Notes: a model not told the origin generated them from the sequence alone. Shown: positions 43,182-53,400, numbered from the stretch's first letter. The stretch: 64,000 nt of DNA from Curtobacterium sp. GC_Cur_3 (GCF_026544205.1 NZ_JALNUI010000003.1:116222-180221), one strand, 5' to 3'. Made by a program: numbers and translations.

Positions 43182-45224
43182 TCAGCCGAAGCGGCCGAAC
43201 GCGCCGCCACCGCCCCAGTCGTCGTCGCGGAAGAGCGCACCGCCCTGCCGTGACCCGAGGTACGACCCGACCACGGCCACGCCGAGGTCGTCGTTCTCCG
43301 GAGCCGTGACGGTGCCGTCCACGCGCCGGGCCATGCCGTCGATGAACCGGGCGAGCCCCGGGTCGTCGCCGAGGCGGAAGAACGTCGTCTGCGCACCGAG
43401 CCGGTGCGCGTTCTCGAGCTCGCGGACGCTCAGCGCGATCGTCATCGGGTCGGGCGGGTAGCTGAAGTACACCTGCCCGTTCGGCTCGAGGTGCGACGTC
43501 GGCTCGCCGTCGGTGACGATGAGCAGCACCGGCTGCGCGGTGGGGTGCTTCCGGAAGTGCCGGTTGGCCAGCAGCAGGGCGTGGTGCAGGTTCGTGCCCT
43601 TGTCCCACTCGGCGTCGAGCCCGACGAGCTGCTCGACGTCCATCACCTCGGCCTCGCGACCGAAGGCGATGAGCTGCAGGTCGTCGCCGCGGAACCGGGT
43701 CGAGATGAGCGTGTGCAGCGCCAGGGCCGTGCGCTTCATCGGGACCCAGCGGTCCTCCATCGCCATCGAGAACGAGGTGTCCACGAGCAGGGCCACGCAG
43801 GCCTGCGTGCGGGCCTCGGTCTCCTGGACCTCGACGTCGTCGATCATGAGGCGGACGGCGGCACCGTCCCGGCCGGACGCCGCCGTGCGGGTGACGGCGT
43901 TCGTGATGGTGCGGGGGATGTCCCACGGCTCGGTGTCGCCGAACGCCCACTGTCGGGTCGCGCCGGACGGCTCGCCCGAGGCCCCGGACCGGCGGAGGTC
44001 CCGCGCACCCTGGCGGCCCGACATCTTCTGGGCGACGTCCTTGAGCAGGCTCTTGCCGAGCTGCCGCATGGCCTTCGGCGTGAGCTTGTACTGGCCGTCG
44101 GCACCGCGGCGCATGGTGCCAGAGGTCCGCAGGGCCTTCTCGAGCTGCTGCAGGGTGCGGGCGTCGACCGCGGCGTCGGACCCGAGCTGCCGGGCCAGGG
44201 ACTCGAGGTCCAGGTCGTCGAGGTCGGACCCGGGGCCGGACTGCGCGAGCTGTTCGGCCAAGGCGTCGAGGTCGGCGATGTCCTGGAACGCGCCGGTGCC
44301 GTCACCGAGCCCGAGGCCCTGCTCGCCGTCCATCCGCTCGGAGCCGCCCCAGTCCTCGCCGGGCCGGAGTGCACGGAGGTTGCCGTCGAGCTGCGACAGC
44401 GCCCCCATCAGGTCGGGGCTGCCGAAGGCCTGCTGGGCGAGGGCGTCGAGCTCGTCCCGCTGCTCCTGGGTCATCGAGTTCCGCATCCGCTGGGCGGCGG
44501 CGGCCCGGGCGGCGAGGTCGTCGAGGAGCTCGTCGACGTTCTTCGGGTCGGACGGGAAGTACTCCCCGTGCTTCGCCATGAACTCGTCGAACTGCTCCTG
44601 GGAGTCGGTGCCGGCGCGGTGGTCCTCGAGCAGCTGGTTGAGGTCCTGCATCATCGCCTGGACGTCGGCGCGGTCGTCGTCGTCGGCGTTCTCGAGCGCC
44701 TGCTTCATGCCGGCGAAGCGCTGGTCGAGCATCTCCCGCCCGAGCAGGTCCTTGATCTCCTCGTACTTCTGGCGAGCGGTCGGGCTGGTCCAGTCGTAGC
44801 CGGCGAGCTCGGTCACCGCCGCGGCGGGCGAGGGCGGCAGGCTGTCGAGCTGCATCTCGGCGAGTGCCCGGTCGCCGTCCTCGAGGTCGACGTTGCGGGC
44901 CAGCTCGCCCCGTTCGGCGAGCAGTGCCTCGTCGAGCAGCTGCTTGACCTGTTGCAGCGTGCCGTCGAGGTTGTTCCTGCTCGTCAGGTCGCGACGCTTC
45001 TCGGCCACGCGGCGCGCGAGGTCGTCGAGCCCGCGCTGGTCACGGCCGCCGCGGCGCAGGAACTCCCGCATCGCGCGCTCGGGGGAGTACCCCGCCATGA
45101 CGTCCTGGCCGATGGCGTCGAGCGCCTCGGACAGGTCGGCGGGGGGCGCCAGGGGGTCTGGGCCGCCCTCGTACCGTCCGTACCGGGTGTCCCGCGACAG
45201 CCGGCGGTTCTGCCGACTAGCCAT
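43182..45224 (-). CDS. VWA-domain protein, partner of the AAA+ ATPase
   Basis: A 680-residue cytoplasmic protein. Residues about 1–420 are helical and acidic, with a Gln/Glu/Asp-rich middle. The C-terminal von Willebrand A domain holds a metal-ion site beginning VDTSFSM (DxSxS) and later IVTDGEPTSHL. A predicted chaperone or cofactor-insertion role follows from MoxR/VWA pairs. Its ATG overlaps the stop of the AAA+ gene by 8 nt. The end GGGGAFGRFG is glycine-rich. Confidence 0.9.
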   Translation of the reverse strand: MASRQNRRLSRDTRYGRYEGGPDPLAPPADLSEALDAIGQDVMAGYSPERAMREFLRRGGRDQRGLDDLARRVAEKRRDLTSRNNLDGTLQQVKQLLDEALLAERGELARNVDLEDGDRALAEMQLDSLPPSPAAAVTELAGYDWTSPTARQKYEEIKDLLGREMLDQRFAGMKQALENADDDDRADVQAMMQDLNQLLEDHRAGTDSQEQFDEFMAKHGEYFPSDPKNVDELLDDLAARAAAAQRMRNSMTQEQRDELDALAQQAFGSPDLMGALSQLDGNLRALRPGEDWGGSERMDGEQGLGLGDGTGAFQDIADLDALAEQLAQSGPGSDLDDLDLESLARQLGSDAAVDARTLQQLEKALRTSGTMRRGADGQYKLTPKAMRQLGKSLLKDVAQKMSGRQGARDLRRSGASGEPSGATRQWAFGDTEPWDIPRTITNAVTRTAASGRDGAAVRLMIDDVEVQETEARTQACVALLVDTSFSMAMEDRWVPMKRTALALHTLISTRFRGDDLQLIAFGREAEVMDVEQLVGLDAEWDKGTNLHHALLLANRHFRKHPTAQPVLLIVTDGEPTSHLEPNGQVYFSYPPDPMTIALSVRELENAHRLGAQTTFFRLGDDPGLARFIDGMARRVDGTVTAPENDDLGVAVVGSYLGSRQGGALFRDDDWGGGGAFGRFG

Positions 45225-46602
45225 AGACGGCTTCGCCCCCGCCGGACTCCTTGCTGATCTTCCGCGCGAGGAACAGGCCCTCGAGCGCGAGCTCGATCGC
45301 GCCGGCCCGCTCGCCGTCGTTCGTGGCGCCGAGTCGTTCGCAGATCCGGTCGTAGAGGTCGGACTCCCCGAGGGACGGCAGCCCCTCGAGGAACGCGCGA
45401 GCCGAGACCTGCTCGCCGGTGGTCACCATGGTGCCGCCGTCGAGGGCCTCGATGAGCTGTGCCAGGTCGAGCCCGCGCAGCCGCGACCGGACGGTCTCGG
45501 CGGTGGCGGTGCGGAGGAGGTGCTCGAGGACCTCGTCTGCACGGTCCTCTTCTCCGGACTCGAACTCGATCTTGCCGCCGAGGACGTCGACCGCGGTCTC
45601 GAGGTCGATCGGCCGGGCAACCGGTTCGGACTCACCCTGGCGGGCGGCCCGGTGCACGGCTGCGGCGGAGACGGTCTCGGCACCGGCGATGGAGAACCGG
45701 GCGCTGACGCCACTGCGCTGGTCGACGGCGCTCGATGCCCGCAGTGCCCGGGTGAAGCGCGCGAGGATCTCGATCAGGGCGTCCGGCACCTCGGCCGTGA
45801 GCTCGGCTTCCTGCCGGATGACGGCGATCTCGTCCTCGAGCTCGATCGGGTAGTGCGTGCGGATCTCAGCGCCGAAGCGGTCCTTCAGCGGCGTGATGAT
45901 CCGGCCGCGGTTGGTGTAGTCCTCGGGGTTCGCGCTCGCCACGACGAGGACGTCGAGGGGCAGCCGCAGCACGTAGCCGCGGATCTGCACGTCGCGCTCC
46001 TCCATCACGTTGAGCATCGCGACCTGGATGCGCTCGGCGAGGTCGGGCAGCTCGTTGATCGCGACGATGCCGCGGTGCGCACGGGGGATCAGCCCGAAGT
46101 GGATGGTCTCGGGGTCGCCGAGGCTGCGGCCCTCCGCCACCTTCATCGGGTCGACGTCGCCGATCAGGTCGGCCACGGAGGTGTCCGGGGTCGCGAGCTT
46201 CTCGACGTAGCGGCCGTCGCGGTGCCACCAGTCGATGGGGAGTGCGTCGCCGAGCTCCTCGGCGCGGCGGATGCTGGCCGTGGTGATCGGTTCGAAGGGG
46301 TGCTCGCCGAGCTCGGACCCGGCGATCACCGGGGTCCACTCGTCGAGCAGGCCCTGCAGCGTGCGGAGCAGTCGGGTCTTGCCCTGGCCGCGTTCGCCGA
46401 GCAGGACGACGTCGTGCCCGGCGATCAGGGCACGTTCGAGCTGGGGGACGACGGTGGTCGCGAAGCCGTGCAGGCCGGGCCACGGATCGGTGCCCTCGCG
46501 GAGGGCGGTGAGCAGGTTGTCGCGGATCTCGGCGCGGACCGTCTTCTGGACGTGACCAGAGGTGCGGAGCTCGCCGACCGTTCTCATGGTGGGTCGGGTC
46601 AC
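45217..46602 (-). CDS. AAA+ ATPase, magnesium chelatase/MoxR-like
   Basis: A 461-residue ATPase. Walker A is VVLLGERGQGKTRLL; the Walker B region IVAINELPDL has Asn where the usual Asp stands. Sensor motif SANPEDYTNRGRIITPL follows. MoxR-group ATPases act with a VWA partner to remodel or insert metals into a target. The GTG at 46602 is preferred because TAACGT stands 7 nt upstream on the minus strand; an ATG at 46587 is the alternative. Translation is coupled to the VWA gene. Confidence 0.88.
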   Translation of the reverse strand: MTRPTMRTVGELRTSGHVQKTVRAEIRDNLLTALREGTDPWPGLHGFATTVVPQLERALIAGHDVVLLGERGQGKTRLLRTLQGLLDEWTPVIAGSELGEHPFEPITTASIRRAEELGDALPIDWWHRDGRYVEKLATPDTSVADLIGDVDPMKVAEGRSLGDPETIHFGLIPRAHRGIVAINELPDLAERIQVAMLNVMEERDVQIRGYVLRLPLDVLVVASANPEDYTNRGRIITPLKDRFGAEIRTHYPIELEDEIAVIRQEAELTAEVPDALIEILARFTRALRASSAVDQRSGVSARFSIAGAETVSAAAVHRAARQGESEPVARPIDLETAVDVLGGKIEFESGEEDRADEVLEHLLRTATAETVRSRLRGLDLAQLIEALDGGTMVTTGEQVSARAFLEGLPSLGESDLYDRICERLGATNDGERAGAIELALEGLFLARKISKESGGGEAVYG

Positions 46603-46627
46603 GTCGTCGACGTTACGCCGCCCCACT

Positions 46628-46667
46628 GACGGGAGGATCGTGGCGGGGCCGCCGCGATCCTCCCGTC
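46628..46667. repeat. Family A palindrome, copy A5
   Basis: Arms GACGGGAGGATC (46628–46639) and GATCCTCCCGTC (46656–46667). It sits between the MetE-like stop and the start of the AAA+ gene, both on the minus strand. Confidence 0.82.
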
Positions 46668-46678
46668 CGCCGTCGGCG

Positions 46679-47878
46679 TCAGCCGAAGAGCCGCTTGCTC
46701 GCGATCTCGGCACCCTCGGTCAGCGCGCGGAGCTTCGCCCACGCGACGTCCGTCGCGACGAACTCGTAGCTGGCGAACGTGGCGAGGCCGCAGTCGGTCC
46801 CGGCGACGATGCGGGTCGGGTCGCCGACGGCCTCCGCGGCCTCGACGATGCGGTTCGCGACGAGCTGCGGGTGCTCCAGGTAGTTCGTCGTCACGTCGAT
46901 GACACCGGGCACCAGGACGGCACCATCGGGCAGTGGCAGGTCGCGGAACGCGGGGAACTCGTGCGCGTGACGCGGGTTGCCGAACGGGATGCTGAAGGAC
47001 CCGACCTCGGCGCGGTACAGGTGTGGGAGCAGCACGTCGACGGGCACGTCGTCCTGGTGCGGACCCTGCCAGTTGCCGTAGCAGACGTGCAGGCGGGTCC
47101 GCTCCTTGGGGATGTTCCGGAGCGCGTGGTTGAGCGCGTCGACGTGCAGGTCCACCGCTCGGAGGAACTCCTCGGTGCTGGCGTCGACGAAGTGGATGAC
47201 CCGCTCCATCGCGAGGTCAGGAGCGTCCAGTTGGAGGATGTGCCCGCGGGCGACGATCTCCTCGTACTCCACACGGAGCTGCTCGGCCAGGGCGAAGACG
47301 TACTCGCCGTGGTCGGCGTAGTGCGGGTTGGCCTCGTCGAGGAGCAGCGTCGTCGCGACGATGCCGGGCGTCGCCGCGGAGATGAAGGTGCCGGCGGGGG
47401 TGCGACCGGCGGCGGCGTTCCTGGCGAGCTCGCGCTCGAAGCCGTCGAGGTCCTCGCGGATGCCGGCGCGTTCCTGGTCGTACTCCAGCAGGCCCTGGGC
47501 GAGCGGGGTGTCCCAGACCCGGGCGAACTCGGCGCCCTCGTCGATCTGCTTCGCCTGGAACGCGGCGTAGCCCGGGAACTTGACCGAGTCGAGCGTCGGC
47601 TTGCGGTGACCGGTCCCGCCGAACCCGGTCAGGCGCTCGCGGATGTAGGTCGAGAAGCCCACGCGGGGGACCTCGCCGTCGTTCACCACGTCGAGCCCGG
47701 CGTCGAGCTGTGCGTCGACGGTGCGCGCGAGGACGGCGGCCGTCTCCGCGCGGAGGGCGGCCTCGTCGTGGGGCTTGCCCTGGTCGCGCGCCACCAGCAG
47801 GGCGCTGAGTTCCGGCGTCCGGGGGAGCGATCCGGTGTGGGTGGTCAGGATGCGGTCGGTCGAGTTCTGGAGCGGCAC
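46679..47878 (-). CDS. Cobalamin-independent methionine synthase II-type protein (MetE C-domain only)
   Basis: A 399-residue TIM-barrel protein equal to the catalytic half of MetE. TTHTGSLPR starts the barrel. The zinc ligands are suggested by HVCYGNW (His and Cys) and GTDCGLAT near the C-terminus. Full MetE has an extra N-terminal half of about 350 residues, absent here. Such core proteins may use other methyl donors such as methylcobalamin-like or S-methyl compounds. It could serve methionine formation or methyl-group catabolism. Confidence 0.85.
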   Translation of the reverse strand: MPLQNSTDRILTTHTGSLPRTPELSALLVARDQGKPHDEAALRAETAAVLARTVDAQLDAGLDVVNDGEVPRVGFSTYIRERLTGFGGTGHRKPTLDSVKFPGYAAFQAKQIDEGAEFARVWDTPLAQGLLEYDQERAGIREDLDGFERELARNAAAGRTPAGTFISAATPGIVATTLLLDEANPHYADHGEYVFALAEQLRVEYEEIVARGHILQLDAPDLAMERVIHFVDASTEEFLRAVDLHVDALNHALRNIPKERTRLHVCYGNWQGPHQDDVPVDVLLPHLYRAEVGSFSIPFGNPRHAHEFPAFRDLPLPDGAVLVPGVIDVTTNYLEHPQLVANRIVEAAEAVGDPTRIVAGTDCGLATFASYEFVATDVAWAKLRALTEGAEIASKRLFG

Positions 47879-48030
47879 GCTGCAACGCTACTTGCGGGTG
47901 GACCGGGGTGGCCGCTGGTGTCCGCCCCGTGCTCCGTGCCGTTCCGGCCCCGAACGACATCGGCCGTCCGGGCGTACGTTCTCCATCTGTGCCGGGCCGC
48001 GAGGGCCGGGCGGGTGAGGAGCGAGCCGCG

Positions 48031-49494
48031 ATGACGAATGCGAGCGGACTGCAGGAGGGCCAGGTCAGGAGCCTGGTCCCGGCGCGGATGGACCGACTGC
48101 CCTGGACACGGTTCCACTGGAGCGTCGTGGTGGGGCTCGGCATCTCGTGGATCCTGGACGGGCTCGAGATCCAGATCGTCTCGAACGCCGGGTTCCAGGC
48201 GGACCTGGACCTGTCGACCCAGCAGGTGACGTCGCTCGGCACCGTGTACCTGGTCGGGCAGGTGGTCGGCGCGATCGTCTTCGGACGGTTGTCGGACCGG
48301 CTCGGTCGTCGCAAGCTCTTCATCCTGACGCTCGCCATCTACCTGATCGGCTCCGGCATCGCGGGCTTCGCGCAGGACTACTGGTTCCTCGCCGTGTTCC
48401 GCTTCGTCGCGGGCCTGGGCATCGGTGGCGAGTACGCCGCGATCAACTCGGCGATCGACGAGCTGATCCCCGCGAAGTACCGCGGGCACGTCGACATCGC
48501 CATCAACGGCACCTACTGGGGCGGCGCCGCGCTCGGCGCGTTCGCCAACATCTACCTGCTCGACACCGCGCACTTCGCCGAGAACATCGGGTGGCGGATC
48601 GGGTTCTTCCTCGGCCCGGTGCTCGGCATCGCGATCATCTTCCTGCGCCGCCACATCCCCGAGAGTCCGCGGTGGCTGATGACCCACGGCCGCGAGGAGG
48701 AGGCCGACGCGACGGTCTCCCGGATCGAGGCCGAGGTCGAGCGGGAGTCCGGGAAGCCGCTCGAGAAGGTGGACGACTCGAAGGCCATGACCGTCACGCC
48801 GATGGACAAGGTCAGCTTCCTGACGATCGTCAAGGTGCTGTTCCAGCAGTACCCCACGCGCACGCTGGTCGGCGCCACGATGATGATCACGCAGGCGTTC
48901 CTCTACAACGCGATCTTCTTCACCTACGCGCTCGTGCTGACGAACTTCTTCGGGTTGAAGACGTCCGAGACGGCCGTCTACTTCTTCCCGTTCGCGATCG
49001 GCAACCTGCTCGGGCCGATCCTGCTCGGGCGGCTGTTCGACACGTGGGGTCGTCGACAGATGATCTTCTCCACGTACCTGATCTCCGGTCTGGTGCTCGC
49101 CGTGTCCGCGTTCCTGTTCCAGGCCGACGCGATCACCGCCACCGTGCAGGTCGTGTTCTGGTGCATCTCGTTCTTCTTCGCCTCGGCGGGGGCGTCGAGC
49201 GCGTACCTGACCGTCAGCGAGATCTTCCCGCTCGAGCTCCGGTCGCAGGCGATCTCGTACTTCTTCGCGCTGGCACAGATCTTCGGCGCGATCGCACCGC
49301 TCATCTACGGCGCGCTGATCGGCGACGGGTCCTCGCGCGAGCCGCTCTTCTGGGGCTACCTGCTCGGCGCCGGGATCATGGTCATCGGCGGTGTCGTGGC
49401 GCTGATCTTCGGCGTGGACGCCGCCCGCAAGGGCCTCGAGGACGTCACGCAGCCGCTCTCGGTCATCGCGGCGAAGGAGGAGTCGAAGCGCTGA
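48031..49494 (+). CDS. MFS transporter, sugar-porter/NiaP-like
   Basis: A 487-residue, 12-helix transporter. Motif A is GRLSDRLGRRKLF; RFVAGLGIGGEYAAIN and PESPRWLMTHGR are typical of the sugar-porter group including aromatic-acid and niacin transporters. In the second half, GRLFDTWGRRQ repeats motif A. The ATG at 48031 has GAGGAG upstream. Substrate not readable. A weak hairpin follows (49516–49532). It is divergent from the MetE-like gene. Confidence 0.88.
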   Translation: MTNASGLQEGQVRSLVPARMDRLPWTRFHWSVVVGLGISWILDGLEIQIVSNAGFQADLDLSTQQVTSLGTVYLVGQVVGAIVFGRLSDRLGRRKLFILTLAIYLIGSGIAGFAQDYWFLAVFRFVAGLGIGGEYAAINSAIDELIPAKYRGHVDIAINGTYWGGAALGAFANIYLLDTAHFAENIGWRIGFFLGPVLGIAIIFLRRHIPESPRWLMTHGREEEADATVSRIEAEVERESGKPLEKVDDSKAMTVTPMDKVSFLTIVKVLFQQYPTRTLVGATMMITQAFLYNAIFFTYALVLTNFFGLKTSETAVYFFPFAIGNLLGPILLGRLFDTWGRRQMIFSTYLISGLVLAVSAFLFQADAITATVQVVFWCISFFFASAGASSAYLTVSEIFPLELRSQAISYFFALAQIFGAIAPLIYGALIGDGSSREPLFWGYLLGAGIMVIGGVVALIFGVDAARKGLEDVTQPLSVIAAKEESKR

Positions 49495-49515
49495 CCGGCG
49501 ATATCCGGAATGTTT

Positions 49516-49532
49516 AGCGACTGAAGGTCGCT
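49516..49532 (+). terminator. Short hairpin after the MFS gene
   Basis: AGCGAC (49516–49521) and GTCGCT (49527–49532) flank TGAAG. It lies 22 bp after the MFS stop. The stem is short and no U-run follows, so the call is weak. Confidence 0.35.
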
Positions 49533-49696
49533 CCTGCAACGCTCTCCACATCGACCCCCGACGGGGGTCCCGGACGGCGGGAGTGCAGTGATGCGAGACG
49601 GGCACCGTGCCCTCCACAGGGCACCGATCGGCGGACTCGTCCACCGATCACCACGGACCACACTCGGCGGGGTCCGCCGTGCGTGACGGTGGGCTC

Positions 49697-50434
49697 ATGG
49701 GGTACGACGACACTGCGACTGCGCCCATCCCGCAGCCGGCTCCGCGGGGACTGCAGACGGACCGCGCGGCGATGTCGGGGCTGGGTGGCCCCGACCCGCT
49801 CGGGGTGCGGCGCAGCCTGCTGCGGGACGCGGTCTTCACGTGGCTGCTCGACCGGATCCTCCGGGGGGAGTACCGGCGGGGGCAGCGTCTCCGCCTCGAC
49901 GCCATCGCCGACGACATGCGGGTCTCCCGGACGCCCGTGCGGGAAGCCCTGGTCCCGCTCGAGTCGCTCCGGCTCGTGTCGGTGCAGCGGTACGTCGGGG
50001 TGGTCATCGCGCACTGGTCGCTCGACCAGATGCAGGAGCGGATCCGGCTCGGGTGCACGATGCTCGCGGCCCCGCCGATGCCCGGCGCGCGGTCGGCCGA
50101 GCGCTTCGACCCGTTCTGGATCCGCGACTGCATGACCGAGGCCGGGGCCTTCGTCGAGCTCGGGTCCTGGCTGCTCCGGCGGTCCGGCGCCACGGTCAGC
50201 GCCGACTGGCTGGCGGTGCAGCGCCCCGTGCTCGACATGTTCTACACCGACGACGTCGCCGCAGCGAACGGCATCGACGCCGTGGTCGACCGACGCCACC
50301 GCCTCGACCTGGTCGAGCGTGCGCGTGCGGCGGCCGTGCGGGACGACCTCGACGACTGCGCCAAGGCGGTGCGGGCGCTCGGGGAGTGTCTGATCGCCCT
50401 CCCGGACCGGTTCCGAGCAGCGGAGTCCGCATGA
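49697..50434 (+). CDS. GntR-family regulator
   Basis: A 245-residue regulator. The winged HTH is near residues 35–105: LLDRILRGEYRRGQRLRLDAIADDMRVSRTPVREALVPLES, the GntR consensus. The C-terminal helical domain (about 110–240) does not show the metal-binding histidines of FCD members clearly. The ATG at 49697 (MGYDDT) is preferred; a GTG at 49679 is possible. It follows the MFS transporter on the same strand and may regulate it. Confidence 0.82.
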   Translation: MGYDDTATAPIPQPAPRGLQTDRAAMSGLGGPDPLGVRRSLLRDAVFTWLLDRILRGEYRRGQRLRLDAIADDMRVSRTPVREALVPLESLRLVSVQRYVGVVIAHWSLDQMQERIRLGCTMLAAPPMPGARSAERFDPFWIRDCMTEAGAFVELGSWLLRRSGATVSADWLAVQRPVLDMFYTDDVAAANGIDAVVDRRHRLDLVERARAAAVRDDLDDCAKAVRALGECLIALPDRFRAAESA

Positions 50435-50618
50435 CGCCGTGAGCGTGGGCCCGGTGATGCCGTGGTGGGAGCATCGCGGGAGCTGACGGGCAGGGGTCCT
50501 CTGTGGCCCCCGAACGAGGCACGCCGAGCCGACCCGGGTCCCCGGCGGCGGGCACCTGCTCGGGTATCGTCCCCCGGCGAGCGGCCCGTGCCCGGGGCTG
50601 CTCGGAGGGAGCCCACCC

Positions 50619-51902
50619 GTGACCGATCCCGACGGTCCACAGTCCGCCTTCGACGACGTCCTCGACCCCAGACGCCGTCCGTCCGTCGTCTCCGGACCCG
50701 GGTTCCGCGTCAGCGGAGCCCGCCACGGTCGGGGCCGTCGTGACCTCGGCGTCAGTCAGCTGGTCAGCGGCGTCGGCATCGCGGCAGCGGTCGCCGTCAT
50801 GAGCGCCACGTCACTCTCCGCCTACGCGGCCTACGACGTGGGCCACGGCTTCCAGCAGCGTGCGGTCGACGTCGGCAGCGGCGTGGCATCGACCGAGGGG
50901 GCCTTCAACGTGCTGGCGATCGGCGCGGACAACGACCCGTCGCAGGGGACCGCGTACGGCGACCGCGGTGCCACGCTCAACGACTCGAACGTGCTGCTGC
51001 ACGTCTCCGCCGACCACACCCATGCGGTGGCGATCAGCTTCCCGCGCGACCTGGTCCTCGACCAGCCGGCGTGCAGCGGTGCGCCCGCAGTGCAGGACAC
51101 CCCGCTCAACCAGGCGTACGGCCGCGGCGGGATGGACTGCGTCGTCTCGACGATCGAGCACACCACGGGCATGGACGTCCCGTACGCAGCCCAGGTCAGC
51201 TTCGCCGGGGTGATCCGGATGTCGGACGCCGTCGGCGGGGTGCCGGTGTGCGTCACCGACGCGGTCGACGACCCGTACACCGGGTTGCAGCTCGCGGCGG
51301 GGGAGCACACCGTCTCGGGGAAGACCGCCCTCGCGTTCCTCCGCGACCGGCACGGCGTGGGCGACGGCAGTGACCTCTCCCGGATCTCGAGCCTGCAGCA
51401 GTTCCTGTCCTCACTGCTCCGCAAGGTCAAGCACGAGGGCACGCTCGGCGACCCCGCGAAGCTCTACGGCCTGGCCAAGGCCGCGTCGCAGAACATCACC
51501 CTGTCGACCTCGCTCGCGAAGCCCTCGACGATGGTCGACATCGCCCGCGCCTTCGAGGGCATCGACCTCGGCGACATCACCTTCGTGCAGTACCCGGGCA
51601 GTGTGGACGACCCGGCCTTCCCGGGCAAGGTCGTCCCCGACCGGGCGACCGCCGACCGGCTGATCCGCGCGGTCCGTGCTGATCGTCCGTTCAGCCTCGA
51701 CGCCGGTGCCACCGGACGCGGTGCGACCGAGGAGACCCCCGCCGCGGGGACGGACGCCCCCGCTGCGGCACCGGCGCCATCGGAGCGCACCGCGACGGCA
51801 CCCCGTGCGGCATCGACCCCCTCGGCGTCACCGCGCGAGATGTCCGGTGTGACCGGGCAGACGGCAGCCCAGAAGACCTGCGCGGTGGCCGCCGGCGGGT
51901 GA
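50619..51902 (+). CDS. LytR-CpsA-Psr (LCP) cell-wall ligase, first copy
   Basis: A 427-residue type II membrane protein: a cytoplasmic N-terminus of about 45 residues, one transmembrane helix (50–72) and an external LCP domain. FNVLAIGADNDP, AISFPRDLV and FLRDRHGVGDGSDLSRISSLQ carry the conserved Asp and Arg residues that bind polyprenyl-pyrophosphate. LCP proteins attach wall glycopolymers to peptidoglycan. The C-terminus is a Pro/Ala/Thr-rich tail ending with a cysteine. The GTG follows GGAGG. Confidence 0.93.
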   Translation: MTDPDGPQSAFDDVLDPRRRPSVVSGPGFRVSGARHGRGRRDLGVSQLVSGVGIAAAVAVMSATSLSAYAAYDVGHGFQQRAVDVGSGVASTEGAFNVLAIGADNDPSQGTAYGDRGATLNDSNVLLHVSADHTHAVAISFPRDLVLDQPACSGAPAVQDTPLNQAYGRGGMDCVVSTIEHTTGMDVPYAAQVSFAGVIRMSDAVGGVPVCVTDAVDDPYTGLQLAAGEHTVSGKTALAFLRDRHGVGDGSDLSRISSLQQFLSSLLRKVKHEGTLGDPAKLYGLAKAASQNITLSTSLAKPSTMVDIARAFEGIDLGDITFVQYPGSVDDPAFPGKVVPDRATADRLIRAVRADRPFSLDAGATGRGATEETPAAGTDAPAAAPAPSERTATAPRAASTPSASPREMSGVTGQTAAQKTCAVAAGG

Positions 51903-52011
51903 CCCCGGACCACGGACCACCGTCGCCGACGCGGCCGGCGCACACGGAACCGCAAGTCGGGCCTGTGGCAGGCTGTCCCGGTTGCCGAGTCCGCCGACGA
52001 CAGGAGTGCCC

Positions 52012-53358
52012 GTGAACGACGTCCGCGACCGATCCCACCGCCTCAACCGGGTGGACGGGATCGCCCGACACGGACGCCTCCGTCGGCACCGGCCGTTCAG
52101 CACCGCCGCGAAGGTGCTCGCCGGTGCGGTGGCCGTCGCGCTCGTCAGCACGGCGTCCGTCGCGGCGATCGCGGCGAAGCAGGTCACGGACGACTTCGGC
52201 GAGGGCGTGCGCATCCAGGGGCAGTCGGCGGCACCGCGCCCGCAGCAGCAGGCCGGTCCGACGCTCAGTGCCTTCGAGGGCGGGTTCACGATGCTCGTCG
52301 TGGGGACCGACAACGACCCCGAGCAGGGCACCCAGTACGGGGAGCGCGACGCGACGCTCAACGACGTGAACATCCTGGTGCACGTGTCCGCGGACCACAC
52401 GAACGCCACCGCCGTCAGCATCCCGCGGGACCTGGTCACGCCGATCCCGGCATGCGCGAAGCCCGACGGGTCCGGGTCGACGCCGGCCAGGGCCGCAGCA
52501 CCGATCAACGATGCGTGGGGCGAGGGTGGGCTGAACTGCGTGGTGCAGACCGTGCAGGGACTCACCGGCCTCGACGTGCAGTACTCGGCGGCGGTGTCGT
52601 TCAACGGCGTCATCGAGATGTCGAACGCGATCGGCGGCGTTCCGGTCTGCGTCGCCTCGCCGATCCACGACCGCTACACCGGCCTCGACCTGCCCGCGGG
52701 GACCACGACACTGCAGGGGTCCCAGGCGCTCGAGTTCCTGCGCACCCGTCACGGCGTGGGCGACGGGTCGGACCTGGGGCGCATCTCGAGCCAGCAGGTC
52801 TTCCTGTCCTCGCTGCTCCGCACCGTGCGGGCGAACAGCACCCTGACCTCGCCGACGACGCTGTACAAGCTCGCCCGGGCCGCGGCGTCGAACATGCAGC
52901 TGTCCGAGAGCCTGAACGACCCGCGCACCCTGGTCGGGATGGGCCGGGCGCTGCAGGACCTGCCGCTCGAGCGGGTCAACTTCGTGCAGTACCCGGGGAC
53001 GACCGGTGGCACGGGCGTCTACGAGGGCAAGGTGCAGCCGACGACCGAGCTGGCCGACGAGCTCTTCGCCAGGATCAAGGCGGACGAGTCGTTCTCGTTC
53101 GGGGCGGGCAGCACCGGGATCGGCTCCGAGTCGGCCCCGGCCAACCCGAGCCCGGCCGACCCGACTCCGGGTGCCCCGGACCCCACCGCTTCGACCCCGA
53201 CCGCGCAGCCCCCGGCCGCGCAGACGCCAGCGGCCTCGACACCCGGGACGCCGGCGGCCACCGTCACGCCCGACGCTCCCGCCACGGCCGACACCCTCGA
53301 CGGCCTGCAGGGGCAGTCGGCGGCGCAGCAGACCTGCTCGAAGGCCTTCGGCTCGTAG
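52012..53358 (+). CDS. LytR-CpsA-Psr (LCP) cell-wall ligase, second copy
   Basis: A 448-residue paralogue of the preceding gene, 109 bp downstream. It has the same topology, with FTMLVVGTDNDPEQGTQYG, VSIPRDLV and FLRTRHGVGDGSDLGRISSQQ. The tail after residue 365 is Pro/Thr/Ala-rich and again ends with a cysteine. The GTG at 52012 follows CAGGAG. A strong hairpin terminator lies behind it (53401–53436). Tandem LCP copies may serve different polymers. Confidence 0.93.
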   Translation: MNDVRDRSHRLNRVDGIARHGRLRRHRPFSTAAKVLAGAVAVALVSTASVAAIAAKQVTDDFGEGVRIQGQSAAPRPQQQAGPTLSAFEGGFTMLVVGTDNDPEQGTQYGERDATLNDVNILVHVSADHTNATAVSIPRDLVTPIPACAKPDGSGSTPARAAAPINDAWGEGGLNCVVQTVQGLTGLDVQYSAAVSFNGVIEMSNAIGGVPVCVASPIHDRYTGLDLPAGTTTLQGSQALEFLRTRHGVGDGSDLGRISSQQVFLSSLLRTVRANSTLTSPTTLYKLARAAASNMQLSESLNDPRTLVGMGRALQDLPLERVNFVQYPGTTGGTGVYEGKVQPTTELADELFARIKADESFSFGAGSTGIGSESAPANPSPADPTPGAPDPTASTPTAQPPAAQTPAASTPGTPAATVTPDAPATADTLDGLQGQSAAQQTCSKAFGS

Positions 53359-53400
53359 CGGTACCCGCCCGGAGGCGCGTGCGTGCCCGCCCGGAACGCA

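Noticed and set aside
46628..47878. Riboswitch or T-box controlling methionine genes
   Set aside because: No SAM, cobalamin or T-box core was seen upstream of the MetE-like gene or metY; metY is coupled to the gene before it.
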